From: Meconema thalassinum
Lineage: Eukaryota; Arthropoda; Insecta; Orthoptera; Tettigoniidae
Direction: 5' to 3'
DNA: 64,000 nt
Assembly: GCA_946902985.2 (NCBI GenBank)
Contig: OX336389.2
Coordinates: 793,972,979-794,036,978 of the forward strand
The stretch's first letter is position 1; each line of letters opens with the position of its first letter. The translations under genes were made by a program, and so were the position numbers. Positions 36,753 through 48,472 of the stretch are shown here, piece by piece. The notes under the pieces were generated by a model. That model was not told where the DNA came from and ran no database searches. It saw only the letters and a program-made list of their open reading frames with translations.

Positions 36753-37453
36753 GTTGTAAATTCCTTTATTGTCTCGAACATCATGGTCATCACCTTGTGT
36801 ACTTGGGTGTATACAATTTGTCTGATATTCTGCGTTATTGTTGTGCCTGTAGTAGGGTGTGTTTCTTTAATTGGGGCTAGGATTGAACATTTCCTGGTCT
36901 AGAAGTGGGATATCACGGAAAACTACTTCCACGCTTATTGTCAGCTTTGTCTTATCACTCAGACCAGTATTATATATTTGCTGCCAGAACACTCGACCTC
37001 CCAGACCGAAGTCCTTTAACGTGTCCCGACACTACCGAGGCTGCTGCAAAGGTGCTAACCTAAACATATTTTTAAGTGTCAACTTTTGTGTTCTAGGAGT
37101 GCTGCGATGCGATATCGTGAAATGAATTTCAGTCGAATTGATATCAAACGCCGCCTTCTGTAGTGCCGGGGTACATGTTAAGAGTCTGATCCCAACACTC
37201 TCGATTCGATTACCAGCCCTGCCAAGGAATTCACTTCTGATCTGAGGGCAACGGGGTGCACTCAGCCTCGTCAGGTCAAACTGAGTTGAGTTCGATTCCC
37301 TTCTGAGGCATCCTAGAAGTGTTTTTTCGTTCTTTCAATTCGTTTCTTCATTTTCCTAATGCAGTTTTCTGAATTCTTGCCCACTTTTGTGGTGTAAACG
37401 CACCCTAATTTAACTGCACCAGCCACATGAAATATTGTATTAACTTACATGTA
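36753..37453 (+). repeat. Repeat R segment before the CR1-like LINE
   Basis: Collinear with 24030-24785 of copy 1: gttgtgcctgtagtagggtg (36839), tttcctggtctagaagtggg (36890), agtgttttttcgttctttc (37317). It ends aacttacatgta, where the LINE tail begins. Confidence 0.85.
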
Positions 37454-40164
37454 TTATTATTATTATTATTATACGTAGTATTTGCAAATGGGGGCAATTC
37501 CCATGTGGCAAATTGTACAAATACAGAAAATTACCAACAATAACAACAAACACAATATACACAATTCGCGGTGTAGGAACTATAGTAATTACATCCTAGA
37601 AAATTTCAATCTTCTCTTAAACACAACCATGTTTGGGGAAAGGCTCTAAGATTGGGCACGTAATGAGTTCCAATTATCAATACCACGGTTAATGAAAGAA
37701 TATTTTCCTTAATTTGTACGCTGTGGTCGGACCTTAACTTTATGTGGATGACCTGCCCTGCTCAGGGAGGTGGGATTTCCCAGACGTTTGCTTAGTTCTC
37801 CCCACGCTGGCCGATTAGTGTAAGTGTTAAACATAGCGTAAGTTATAGTTTGGATTTCGTTCTTCTACCTTCCAGAGATTCCAACCCTAGTTTTTCTATC
37901 ATTCGAGTTACACTACTTCTAGGATTAAAATCGTTTAGAACAAACCTAGCAGCCTTCCTTAGTACCATCTCCAGCTCATTGATGAGCCCTACCTGATATG
38001 GGTCCCAAACCGCTGAGCCGTATTCCAAGATTGGCCTCACCAGAGTCATATAACCTAATTCCTTTGCGGTAGAGCTACTGCCTTTTGATACCCGCATTGC
38101 AAAATGAAGTGATTTGTACGCTTTGGAGACGACACAACCAACATGAGTACTCCATTTCATATCATTCCTTACATGGATGCCCAAGTATTTGCACGAGACT
38201 TCTTCTACAAGTATTTCCGAGCCGATATTATATTGAAAATCATGCCTTCGACCTCTCCCTATCATCATGAGACTACAATTACTCGTATTTATCTTCATTC
38301 TGTTGCCAACCGCCCATCTATGAACCAGATTGAGGTCAGTTTGTGACTGTGCGTTGTCTTGTGATGTTTGAATTTTTCGGTATATTACACAATCGTCCGC
38401 AATCAATCGGCAGTCACTTCGAATCCCATTCGGCGGGTCGTTAATAAGTGCCGGAAATAACAGGGGCCCAATCACTCTACACTGAGGGACACCTGACGTT
38501 ATTAAAGTTACCTCCGAGAATACATTAACCATTTTAACCTTTTGTGAGCGACCAGTCAAGAACTATTGAAACCAAAAAAATATATATATTTTATCAATCT
38601 TCGTTTCCGCTAATTTACGGAGTAGTATGTCATGTTGGACGACATAAAATGCCTTCGCAAAATCTATAATTACAACGTCAACTTGCACCCCCTGTCTAGC
38701 GAGTCATTAATATCCTGAAAGAGTGATAACATTTGGCTCTCACATGAGTACCCTTGTCTAAATCCGTGTTGCCTCCCATTAAGCCATGATAACTTTTCCC
38801 ACTGTTCCCTTAAGTAATCAGAAATAAGGTGCTCCATCAGTTTACATATGATGGATGTGAGGCTAATAGGCCTATAGTTTCCCATTACCAATCTGTTCCC
38901 TCCCTTGAATATTGGAACTATTGTAGCTCTTTTCCAGTCTTCGGGTATGTGTGTGATATTATTTGATACATTAAACAGCACCCCCAAGTGTCGATCAATG
39001 GTTGTATCTTCCAGTTTTAGCACATCTCCACAAATATTGTCTGGGCCTATCGATATATTTCTACGTAGCTTTTTAATTCTTGCTAGAATCAACGATGGGT
39101 TTATTCGGAAAGGTGGACTATCAGAATCATAGTTACGGTCCAATACACAACTATTAAATTCATTAAACACACTACCATACAATATATTTAATTCATTAGC
39201 AATTGCCTGTTTCTCAGTAATTAATTCACCATCTCCGGACATTATCATAGACAAGTCATTGGAATTTCCCTTCCTCCTAACGTAATTTTTTCCCCACCCA
39301 TCAACCCCTCCTCCAATCATGTTTTGCATGTAATTATCGTGAGCAGCCTTCTTTTTGAGGACTAGCTCTTACGATAATAATTTAAACTTTAAAATTTAAG
39401 CACATGCTCGTAACTATCGTGTCGTTTGTTATGAGCTTTCCTTAATTTCCTTTTGAGTCCCGTGACTTCCATTGTGTAATATTCCGGATCCGGGTTTTGC
39501 TTCAGTAAAAGGCACGAATTTCTGAATTGCACGATCAAAGATATTTAGAAAATTTTCTCACAATATATTTATATGACACCCCTCCGACGCCCATCTTACA
39601 AATGTCTCATTCATGTAATCCTGAAATTTGCTCTGATCTGCTCTGCTGTACTGAAATATTTTAACTGCTTCGACGGAGTCAAGTATTGGAGTGTCACTGT
39701 GTCTAATATTTAGTTCAACTCCAGAGTGGTCACTAATTCCCGGAACTTTCATACAACTAATATACAGCGCCACAGGTCGTACTAAATACACATCTAAATT
39801 ATTATTCCCTCTCGTGAGGAAATCAACCACCTGGAAGAAACCCCCCCTCCCTAACTAGCTTGCTTGCTGCAAGTTGAGCTTGGTTACCGCTAGTTGAATC
39901 ACCAGACCAGTTCACACTTGGAAGATTTAAATCCCCGGCAATTATAACATTCTTTTCCATAGCTTTACCCGTACAGGTGATGTCATAAAGAGTATCTAGT
40001 AGCGAGAAGTTGTCCTTCGGTGCTCCATACGCCCCTATCACCTGAAGAGAATTTAACTTTGTTTCATCCAAGATTTCTACACGTATCAGCTCATAATCCA
40101 TATTGGCCCATTTTAAGCAACTTAAGATGTCCCTACGAACACAAATGATTAAATAAATAATAAA
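37454..40164 (-). mobile_element. CR1-like LINE, minus strand, 5'-truncated
   Basis: Its 3' end is an (ATT)n/(AAT)n tail at 37454-37471. The boundaries come from repeat R copy 1, whose uninterrupted text (acatgtaggtgttaaaaaattgttctc, 24783) is split here between 37453 and 40165. The duplication at the target, if any, is too short or diverged to see. Confidence 0.85.
37843..40164 (-). pseudogene. CR1-like LINE ORF2: endonuclease and reverse transcriptase
   Basis: Reading from high to low coordinates. Endonuclease: VIIAGDLNLPSVNWSGD (about 39945) and GISDHSGVEL (about 39735). Reverse transcriptase: SIGPDNICGDVLK (about 39050), ATIVPIFKGGNRLVMGNYR (about 38900), GFRQGYSCESQM, GVPQCRVIGPLLF (about 38490), LIADDCVIY as the active-site block (about 38395), KYLGIHVRNDMKWSTHV (about 38180), and TLVRPILEYGSAVWDPYQ (about 38010). 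Frameshifts occur near 39830, 39350, 38670 and 38565. No RNase H domain is seen, unlike the LINE at 26911. Confidence 0.8.
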
Positions 40165-40455
40165 TAGGTGGTAAGAAATTGTTCTCAGACGAATGTTGGG
40201 GTATCGATACACATCACTATCTTCAAGCCATTCTCCCAAGTATTCTACTAATTGATCCTCGTTAGTAAGCCTTTTCATCAGCTGTAAGAAGCTCAAAACA
40301 GGTAATCATCGTGATGGAAGTCATTTTCCAATGTTGCCTTTGTAAAGCAAAATGTATGCTTTTCAGTTGGTCAAAACGGTAGTACCCATACTGGGTGTCA
40401 GGCCCTAACCTTGAAAGAAATTACATGAGATTAATAAATGCTCATGGATGACAAT
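40165..40455 (+). repeat. Repeat R segment after the CR1-like LINE
   Basis: ggggtatcgatacacatcac, then cagctgtaagaagctcaaaa and ttaataaatgctcatggatg, match 24820-25080 of the uninterrupted copies. Confidence 0.85.
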
Positions 40456-41344
40456 TATTCTATCTATCTATAGCAGTAGATTCATTCCGCCGTAGGGGGA
40501 TTGCTATTGCGGCGGCGGGCCCCCTCAGACGGTTTCGCCGTCTCTTCGGGCCATGGATATATGATTTTTGGGAGAGGTGTGGATTTTGGCGATGGAGAGG
40601 TTTGGTTTTAGAATTTGGATGAGGGTGTGTTTGATTTTTAATTTGGGGCATAGTGTTGATAGTTGGAGATGGGCTGTGGGGAGAAGTATCGCTTCTGGGG
40701 AGGGAGTTTTAGATGCAGGTGTGGGGATGGGGGGGGGGGGTGGAGGAGGGATGACTGCTTTGGTAGTTGAAAATGTGACTTTAAATTACTTAAATTTTTC
40801 AAAAACAATTGAAACACGGAAACAACACTCGCATTAATTTAATTGTTGATTAATTTTGCTTGTGAAGGGGTGATAGTGATGCAATGGTTAAATAAGTTGG
40901 AGACCGAAGATTGTGAATAGGGAAGCGCGGTTGAGACGATGAGAGTAGGGAAGGAGCTTGATGAATGACGGTTTTCTTTTTATTTAATTATTGATTAATT
41001 TTGTTTCTGTGAGGGGGTGATGGTGACGCAATGTATGAGTGTATGGAAGACCAATGCTGGGTGATAATGAGTGCATGTATGAGACGATGTATGATAGTGT
41101 TGGAGCATTGCGTGGTGAATGGAATGGTGTCGCAATGAGTGAATGTGATGAAGACTAAAGGCAGGGGATAATGGGTGAATGGTTGAGGCGATGGTGGTGG
41201 GGTATTAATATGATGACAGATATATTTTATTTTTATGTGGAGGGGTGATGGTGTCGCAACGTTTGGATGTGTGGAAGACCAAGACAGTTGATGATGAGAG
41301 CATGTATAAGGCGAAGGATGATAGGGTAGGAGTATGAGTGTGGG
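40456..41344 (+). repeat. G-rich, C-poor insertion of unknown type
   Basis: Splits repeat R between 'gatgacaatta' and 'gacaattattgttaatc'. It starts with (CTAT)n and a GC-rich segment with gacggtttcgccgtc near 40529, a perfect 15-base stem. It continues as a strongly G- and T-rich strand with a diverged repeat: 'gggtgatrgtgaygcaatg' near 40867, 41016 and 41245, each followed by 'ggaagaccaa'-like text. Frames on either strand are low-complexity and not credible genes. It could be a decayed satellite or a non-coding retroposon. Confidence 0.5.
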
Positions 41345-41558
41345 GTTGACAATTATTGTTAATCTTAATGTTAATGTTGTTAATGTTGTTAATATTTCAG
41401 GGTTAGGGAATAACACCAAACGGCCTACAACTGAACACAATCGTGTTAACCGATTGAAAAGCACCACTTTCGTCTGAAAATAAGTATTGAGCCCTAGGCA
41501 CAAATGTAGCTTTCAACAGGAGCGGGGTTTGAGGCCCATGATCGGCACTTTTGTGTAT
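41345..41558 (+). repeat. Repeat R segment truncated by the LINE palindrome
   Basis: Matches 25085-25260: gtattgagccctaggcacaa (41489), then ggagcggggtttgaggccc (41519), and ends gcacttttgtgtat. The rest of R is not found on the far side of the palindrome and numt. Confidence 0.85.
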
Positions 41559-43881
41559 CCCCCCTGTGGGTGGGGGCATTAGAATACACCCACAGTATAC
41601 CCTGCCTGTCGTAAGAGGCGACTAAAAGGGGCGACCTTGGCTATACTTTAAGGACTCCGCGTTGTTTTGTGAATTGGACCCCCAGTGGGTGGGAGGAAGC
41701 GAATAAATCCACGGTAATCCCTGCCAGTCGTAAAAGGCGACGAAAAGTGCTTCTCGGAACGGTCCCCTAACGAGGGTTTGACAGTCAGCTCTAAATGACA
41801 TACACCCGTGCGGTATAACTCTCATTAGGTTATATCGCACTTCTTTCCGTTACTGCTTTCATGGTCTGGCAACCAAAATTTCTATATGTGCGTGCTGTTA
41901 GGGGATGGGCCACTTACCCTTGCGACTACGCTCGAAAGCCTGTTCCGGTCTTGGCCGCGCCGACAGGTGGGTCTGCCATGTACCCGTGCAGTAGTATCCG
42001 CCTGACTACGCAGGTCCCCGCACAGCCGAATGTCTGAGCTGTAAAATCCAGTATATGCCAAGGGGTACATGCCGATACGGCATTGTAAAACATCGGACCC
42101 CAGGGCAATGCCTTCAAAGCTAGGCGGGCCTTGCCCTGGCTGGGTAGCGCCTACTGTGACGGCCCGTGATCAGATGTCGGTGGCATTCGGGAAGGATGAT
42201 CTGGCCATGGGTTCAAAAAGAAAAATCCCCAAACGGGGTGGTCCTACATTCAAGTCTTTAACATTTGATTCCTTACGGGGATCAACCCCATGGGAACAAT
42301 CTGTGCGTGAAAATCTGGGTGCTAACACCCCCAAGTTTCTGGTAGCTACCAGAACAGATGGGGGAGATTTCAAGCTGGTAAAGAGTATTCTGTTTTCTCG
42401 CCACATAGAAGGTGTCTATGGTGAGCTTGAGAAAGTATAAAATATGAGGAACGTTACCTTGTTGCTCAAGACTAGGACTGGTGAGCAAGTTGAACAACTT
42501 TTGCAATGTGACCACTTTGGCGAAATTCCCGTCAAAGTGGAAAAGCACACGTCCCATAATCTGGTCCGAGGAGTTATTTTCCACCGGGACCTGATTCTGA
42601 ACACTGACGAGGAGCTCAAGGAGGATATGCAGCACCGTCACGTGACTGATGTCCGGCGCATTACGCGCAAGGTCAATGGTCAAATCGTGGATACTGGTGC
42701 TTTCATTATTTCCTTTGAGCTTTCGGTGCTCCCGGAGAAAGTCAAGGTTACAAGTTACCGTTGTGAAGTACGGCCTTATATCCCTCCACCAATGAGGTGT
42801 TATAAGTGCCAGAAGTTCGGGCACATGTTATCCCGATGCTCGAGCCCCGAAATCTGCGGAACATGCGGTAAGGTACCACACGAAGCGGAAGAATGCACAA
42901 CACCTTATCAGTGCACTAATTGCCCTGGATTTCATTCTCCTTGGGACAGGAACTGCCCTGTCTTCCTGAGTGAGAAGAAAATCCAGGAGATGAAAACCCT
43001 GGATGGTCTCACCTACCAGGAGGCCCGCAAGAAGTACCATACCACAATTTCGCCTTCTCCAACGATTGATTATAGAGCCATAATACCAAATTTGGTCCCG
43101 GCTACCTCAGCTTTTGTACCAGCTGTGAAACCTGCAACTGAGTTTCCCGTTCCGAAACCAGCACCTATCATTATAACGGAAAGCCCGAAGGTCACCTCAA
43201 CTCCACCTTCGGCCAGCACGAAGGCTGTGCGAGCGAAGGCTGCTCCGCCCGCACAGCATGGGTGGAAGTTGAAGACTTGCTCCCCACTCGGGAGGAAGTC
43301 GAAGACTTTCTCCCCACCCAAACGGTCGGCGAAAGCCGGGCCGAAGCCGGCGGAGGCGGCATCGTCGACCAGGGTCAGGAATTCGGCTCCTGACCCGTCT
43401 ATATATCTTAAAGAGGCAGGTAAGAAGGGATCCCGCACTACGCATTCCCTTTCTCCAAAAAAGGGGAAGCCATCCGCCCCACCACCTGCGGATGCTTCTG
43501 GGCCTGGGGACGTTTCGGTCCCCAGATCTGCCGCTCCCCACGGAGATCCCCCCGCCGCCGAACTGCGTCTAGGAAATCTTCCACCTAGTCGATTCACTCC
43601 ATGACCTTGCCTGAGGACATGGAGATTATAGTCGACGTAGTGGCTGATGATCCTCCAAGAGTCTAATTTGTAGCTTGCTGCTCCAACTTATTCCCTAAGT
43701 TCACACAATGGCACTGTTACAGTGGAATTGTAACAGTTATGACAGGAATTTGACAGAGCTCCGTCAGCTTATTGACCAATACGCAGCGAGTATAGTCTGC
43801 CTACAGGAAACAAACCTCAGACCTGATCACGAGACTGTTCTGAGAGGTTTCCGACTATACTCTAAAGAGCGACAAGACGCC
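41559..43881 (+). mobile_element. LINE palindrome, left arm: 5' UTR, ORF1, start of ORF2
   Basis: The 5' end is cccctgtgggtggggg. The 5' UTR holds two related segments, 41559-41637 and 41680-41750, each with 'gtgggtggg', 'ccctgcc-gtcgtaa-aggcgac' and 'aaaag'. ORF1 follows, then ORF2 begins at 43708 (LLQWNCNSYDRN) and stops after about 58 codons, at the palindrome centre. The same family as the ORF2-bearing LINE at 26911. No 3' end is present. Confidence 0.85.
42069..43665 (+). pseudogene. LINE ORF1 (CCHC nucleic-acid-binding protein), left arm
   Basis: About 510 codons. It would coat the LINE RNA. An N-terminal region (MGSKRKIPKRGGPTF) leads to an RRM-like segment. Three zinc knuckles follow at about 42797-42950: CYKCQKFGHMLSRC, CGTCGKVPHEAEEC and CTNCPGFHSPWDRNC. 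The C-terminus is proline/lysine rich. A TAA stop near 42438 replaces a glutamine seen in the right arm. A frameshift near 43540 alters the last codons compared with the right arm. Confidence 0.85.
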
Positions 43882-46310
43882 AAGGACACACGAACTGCAA
43901 TAGCTTCCAGAGGAGTGGCGAGTGGAAACTCCTCACTATAGCAGTCAGAGCGAACGATGGTACAAACGCCCCCGGAAGCCCGGGCGGCGTCTTATCGCTC
44001 TTTAGAGTATAGACGGAAACCTCTCAGAACAGTCTCGTGATCAGGTCTGAGGTTTGTTTCCTGTATGCAGACTATACTCGCTGCGTATTGGGCAATAAGC
44101 TGACGGAGTTCTGTCAAATGCCTGTCATAACTGTTACAATTCCACTGTAACAGTGCTATTGTGTGAACTTAGGGAATAAGTTGGAGCAGCAAGCTACAAC
44201 TTAGACTCTGGAGGATCTACAGTCACTACGTCGACTATAATCTCCATGTCCTCAGGCGAGGTCATGGAGTGAATCGACTCGGTGGAAGATTTCCTAGACA
44301 CAGTTCGGCGGCGGGGGGATCTCCGTGGGGAGCGCGCAGATCTGGGGACCAAAACGTCGCCAGGCGCAGAAGCATCCGCAGGTGGTGGGGCGGATGGCTT
44401 CCCCTTTTTTGGAGAAAGGGAATGCGTAGTGCGGGGTCCCTTCTTACCCGCCTTTTTAAGATATATAGACGGATCAGGAGCCGAATTCCTGATCCTAGTC
44501 GACGATGCCGCCTCCGCCGGCTTCGGCCCGGCTTTCGCCGACCGTTTGGGCGGGGAGAAAGTCTTCGACTTCCTCCCGAGTGGGGAGTAAGTCTTCAACT
44601 TCCTCCCCTGCTGTGCAGGCGGAGCAGCCTTCGCTCGCACAGCCTTCGTACTGGCCGAAAGTGGAGTTGAAGTCACCTTCGGTCTTTCCGTTATAATCTT
44701 AGGTGCTGGTTTCGGAACAGGAAACTCAGTTGCAGATTTCACAGCTGGTACAAAAGATGAGGTAGCCGGGACCAAATTTGGTATTATAGCTCTATAATCA
44801 ATCGTTGGAGAAGGCGAAATCGTGGTATGGTATTTCTTGCGGGCCTCCTGCTAGGTGAGACCATCCAGGGTTTTCATCTCCTGGATTTTCTTCTCACTCA
44901 GGAAGACAGGGCAGTTCCTGTCCCAAGGAGAATGAAATCCAGGGCAATTAGTGCACTGATAAGGTGTTGTGCATTCTTCCGCTTCGTGTGGTACCTTACC
45001 GCATGTTCCGCAGATTTCGGGGCTCGAGCATCGGGATAACATGTGCCCGAACTTCTGGCACTTATAACACCTCATTGGTGGAGGGATATAAGGCCGTACG
45101 TCACAACGGTAACTTGTAACCTTGACTTTCTCCGGGAGCACCGAAAGCTCAAAGGAAATAATGAAAGCACCAGTATCCACGATTTGACCATTGACCTTGC
45201 GCGTAATGTGCCGGACATCAGTCACGTGACGGTGCTGCATATCCTCCTTGAGCTCCTCCTCAGTGTTCAGAATCAGGCCCCGGTGGAAAATAACTCCTCG
45301 TACCAGATTCAGGGACGTGTGCTTTTCCACTTTGACGGGAATTTCGCCAAAGTGGTCACATTGCAAAAGTTGTTCAACTTGCTCACCAGTCCTAGTCTTG
45401 AGCAACAAGCTACCGTTCCTCATCTTTTGTACTTTCTCAAGTTCACCATAGACACCTTCTATGTGGCGAGAAAACAGAATACTCTTTACCAGCTTGAAAT
45501 CACCCCCAGCTGTTCTTGTAGCTACCAGAAACTTGGAGGTGTTAGCACCCAGATTTTCACGCACAGATTGTTCCCAGGGGGTTGATCCCCGTAGGGAATC
45601 AAATGTTAAAGACTTGGGTGTAGGACCACCCTGTTTGGGGATTTTTCTTTTTGAACCCATGGCCAGATCATCCTCCCCGAATGCCACCGACATCCTATCA
45701 CGGGCCGTCACAGTAGGCGCTACCCAGCCAGGGCAAGGCCCGCCTAGCTTGGAAGGCATTGCCCGGGGGTCCGATGTTTTACAATGCCGTATCGGCATGT
45801 ACCCCTTGGCATATACTGGATTTTACAGCTCAGACATTCGGCTGTGCGGGGACCTGCGTAGTCAGGCGGATACTACTGCACGGGTACATGGCACACCCAC
45901 CTGTCGGCGCGGCCAAGACCGGAACAGGCTTTCGAGCGTAGTCGCAAGCGTAAGTGGCCCATCCCCTAACAGCACGCACATATAGAAATTTTGGTTGCCA
46001 GACCCTGAAAGCAGTAACGGAAAGAAGTGCGATATAACCTAATGAGAGTTATACCGCACGGGTGTATGTCTTTTAGAGCTGACTGTCAAACCCTCGTTAG
46101 GGGACCGTTCCGAGAAGCCCTTTTAGTTGCCTTTTACGACTGGCAGGGATTACCGTGGATGTATTCGCTTCCTCCCACCCACTGGGGGTCCAATTCACAA
46201 AACAACGCGGAATCCTTAAAGTATAGCCAAGGTCGTCCCTTTTAGTCGCCTCTTACGACAGGCAGGGGATACCGTGGGTGTATTCTAAAGCCCCCACCCA
46301 CAGGGGGGGG
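43882..46310 (-). mobile_element. LINE palindrome, right arm (inverted)
   Basis: Mirror image of the left arm with many substitutions, so an independent, diverged copy rather than a sequencing echo. It reaches about 105 bp further into ORF2 than the left arm. It ends outward at the same 5' terminus (cccacagggggggg at 46297-46310), directly against mitochondrial sequence. The centre junction at 43881/43882 shows at most 1-bp microhomology. Confidence 0.85.
44194..45798 (-). pseudogene. LINE ORF1, right arm
   Basis: Collinear with the left-arm ORF1, with the same three CCHC knuckles (about 44910-45070). One in-frame TAG sits near 44848 after MKTLDGLT. Its C-terminus (SPEDMEIIVDVVTVDPPESKL in part) appears to be the unshifted form. 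The ORF2 start that follows reads ATA instead of ATG (44157-44155). Confidence 0.85.
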
Positions 46311-47540
46311 AGAATAAATTATACCGTGTTGTCTATAAGAATATAAATATAAAGAATAAGCTGCTCTAAAAAAAAGAAATTAATATTAGTATAACTATTG
46401 AAATCCAAGATCATATTACTAGTCTATTTAATAATCCAATCTCTCCTATTAAATTTAATGATGGGGGGGGGGCTGCTATATTAGAAGATCTCAATAAAAA
46501 TCATCATAATGTTATAGAAGGTATAAAATTCATTAAACAAATTAATAATTAATAAACTACGTCTCCCTAATCGTTCATATGAAATATTAGCTAAAGCAAA
46601 TTAGCCTGATGAACATAACCCGTGAGCAATTATTTATTTATATGTTCTTATAAATCCCCAATCTGTTAATGTTATTATGCCCCCTAAAGCTATTCCTATA
46701 TGAACAACAGAAGAATATGCAATTAAAGCCTTTAAATCAACCTGACGTAAACAAACCAAACTCATTAAAAATCCACCTACTAAACTAATTCTAATCCAAA
46801 TTACATTATAAGTTAATCCAAGCTTGATTAATATTAAAGAAACTCTTAATAGCCCATACCCTCCCAATTTCAGTAATACTCCTGCTAAAATTATTGATCT
46901 GAAACTGGGGCCTCAACATGCGCCTTAGGCAATCATAAATGTACTAGAAATATAGGTATTTTAACCAAAAACGCTAAAATTAATCTGATATAAAATAACA
47001 TTCTTAATAATCTAATATTATTTAAAAACCCAATATATAATCTACCATAAAAGCCATAAATATTAAATAAACTTACTAATAAAGGTAAAGAAGCTAACAA
47101 AGTATAAAATAATAAATATACTCCTGCCTGTAATCGTTCCGGTTGATACCCTCACCCCAAAATTAAAAACAAAGTTGGAATCAATCTAGCCTCAAAGAAC
47201 AGGTAAAAAGAAAATAATGTTATTCTTCTAAAAGTACAAAATAACATTAACAATAAAAAAATGACGAAAAAAAGAAAAAAAGAATTAAAATACCTATAAT
47301 GATAAACACTTTCTCTAGCTGTAATCATTAATGAACAAATTCAAAATCTTAATAAATTAAGCCATATGACAAAATATCATCCCCAAAGATATAACTCAAA
47401 TTACAAAAGTCTGTTAATGTAATATATCTTATTATAAAAAAGAAAGTTATCAAATATAACAGACTTTGTACCAATCATAAAAACTTATTTAAAAAACTAA
47501 GAGGGATTAAAAACACAAGTATAAAGAAAAATTTTAACAT
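46311..47540 (-). pseudogene. ND4: Numt ND4 (NADH dehydrogenase subunit 4), 3'-truncated
   Basis: Complex I membrane subunit. Starts at 47540 (MLKFFFM under the mitochondrial code) and overlaps the end of ND4L at the usual ATGTTAA. Recognisable blocks are [44 protein letters not shown] and ANISYERLGRRSLLIN. The last residues present are SQHGMIYS, after which the numt ends; the C-terminal few dozen codons are missing. A one-base deletion lies near 46903 and a run of 10 G at 46463-46472 expands the PP codons. Confidence 0.9.
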
Positions 47541-47805
47541 TGTAAAATTCTAAATGTTAGAAAAAAACATTCCCATGAGTTCGAATCATCGATACTAAAA
47601 TGGAAAGACCCAAAGCCCCTTCACACACTGAAAATGTCAAAAATACTATTCTAAAAATTAATTCAGAAGTATATATATTTAAAAATATAAATAATATAAA
47701 AATAATTTTAAAACTACAAATTCTAATCTTAATAATGTTACCAATAAATGCTTCCGATTAGAACAAAACACCTATACACCTCTTAAAAAGATCAAGACTG
47801 CTACA
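47534..47805 (-). pseudogene. ND4L: Numt ND4L
   Basis: Complex I subunit. Blocks CSNRKHLL and [18 protein letters not shown] are followed by RTHGN and the overlap with ND4. An in-frame TAG lies near 47775, about ten codons after the ATT start, so the copy is broken. Confidence 0.85.
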
Positions 47806-47829
47806 ATTCAATAAATAAGTATTACCATT

Positions 47830-47895
47830 GTTTTAGTAGTTTAAATAAAAACCACTGGTCTTGTAAATCAATATTAAGTACACTACTTCTAAAAC
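47830..47895 (+). tRNA. trnT: Numt mitochondrial tRNA-Thr (UGU)
   Basis: The acceptor strands gttttag and ctaaaac pair. The anticodon TGT sits in cttgtaa. It lies between ND4L and tRNA-Pro as in most insects. A nuclear copy is not expected to be processed as a tRNA. Confidence 0.85.
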
Positions 47896-47896
47896 T

Positions 47897-47960
47897 CAAA
47901 GGAAAGAAAATTTCTTATCATTAATCCCCAAAATTAATATCTTATTTAAACTACCCTTTG
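47897..47960 (-). tRNA. trnP: Numt mitochondrial tRNA-Pro (UGG)
   Basis: On the minus strand the acceptor caaaggg pairs with the 3' ctttg end. The anticodon TGG sits in ttttgggga. Order and strand are the insect standard. Confidence 0.85.
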
Positions 47961-47961
47961 T

Positions 47962-48472
47962 ATACTAAATCTTAGAATTATAATTTCAAATTTATTAAAT
48001 GCAATAATTTTTTCCCAAGTAAATCACCCAATAGCAATAATATTAATTATTATTATACAAACCATAATTGTAGCTTTAACAACCGGAATAATAACTTCAA
48101 CTTTTTGATTCTCTTATATTCTATTTCTTGTATTTCTAGGTGGAATACTTCTATTATTTATTTACATTACTACCTTAGCATCCAATGAACTTTTTTCAAT
48201 TCCAACCAAATCTTTAATTATTACCCTGTTCTTATTCTCCCTGATAATTTCTATCTCTCTAATAAGAGATTCAACTTTATGGAATCTATTAAACTTTAAT
48301 GAAGAAATAAATAATATTAATAATGAGTTAATTACTTTACATGATGAATCCAATTACCTCCTTACCAACAGATTTAATTACACTCATATTAGTAAATTAT
48401 CTTTTCTTAACACTTATTGCTATTGTAAAAATTGCTAACATTTTTCAAGGCCCACTTCGTCCTAAAAACTAA
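47962..48472 (+). pseudogene. ND6: Numt ND6
   Basis: Complex I subunit. ATA start at 47962, LGGMLLLFIYITTLAS near 48130, and the end GPLRPKN with TAA overlapping CYTB by one base. The length is one base off a multiple of three; the frame shifts near 48340 before the conserved ITLILVNYLFLTL block. Confidence 0.85.

Noticed and set aside
40988..41503. 171-codon minus-strand frame rich in Pro, Thr and His
   Set aside because: It is the complement of the G-rich skewed insertion and crosses into repeat R. Low complexity, no domain.
43070..43597. 175-codon minus-strand frame opposite ORF1
   Set aside because: It is antisense to the proline/lysine-rich C-terminus of the LINE ORF1. The same shadow appears on the plus strand of the right arm.
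41559..46310. The palindrome as a sequencing hairpin artefact
   Set aside because: The arms differ in many bases, carry separate stop codons, and break at different ORF2 positions.
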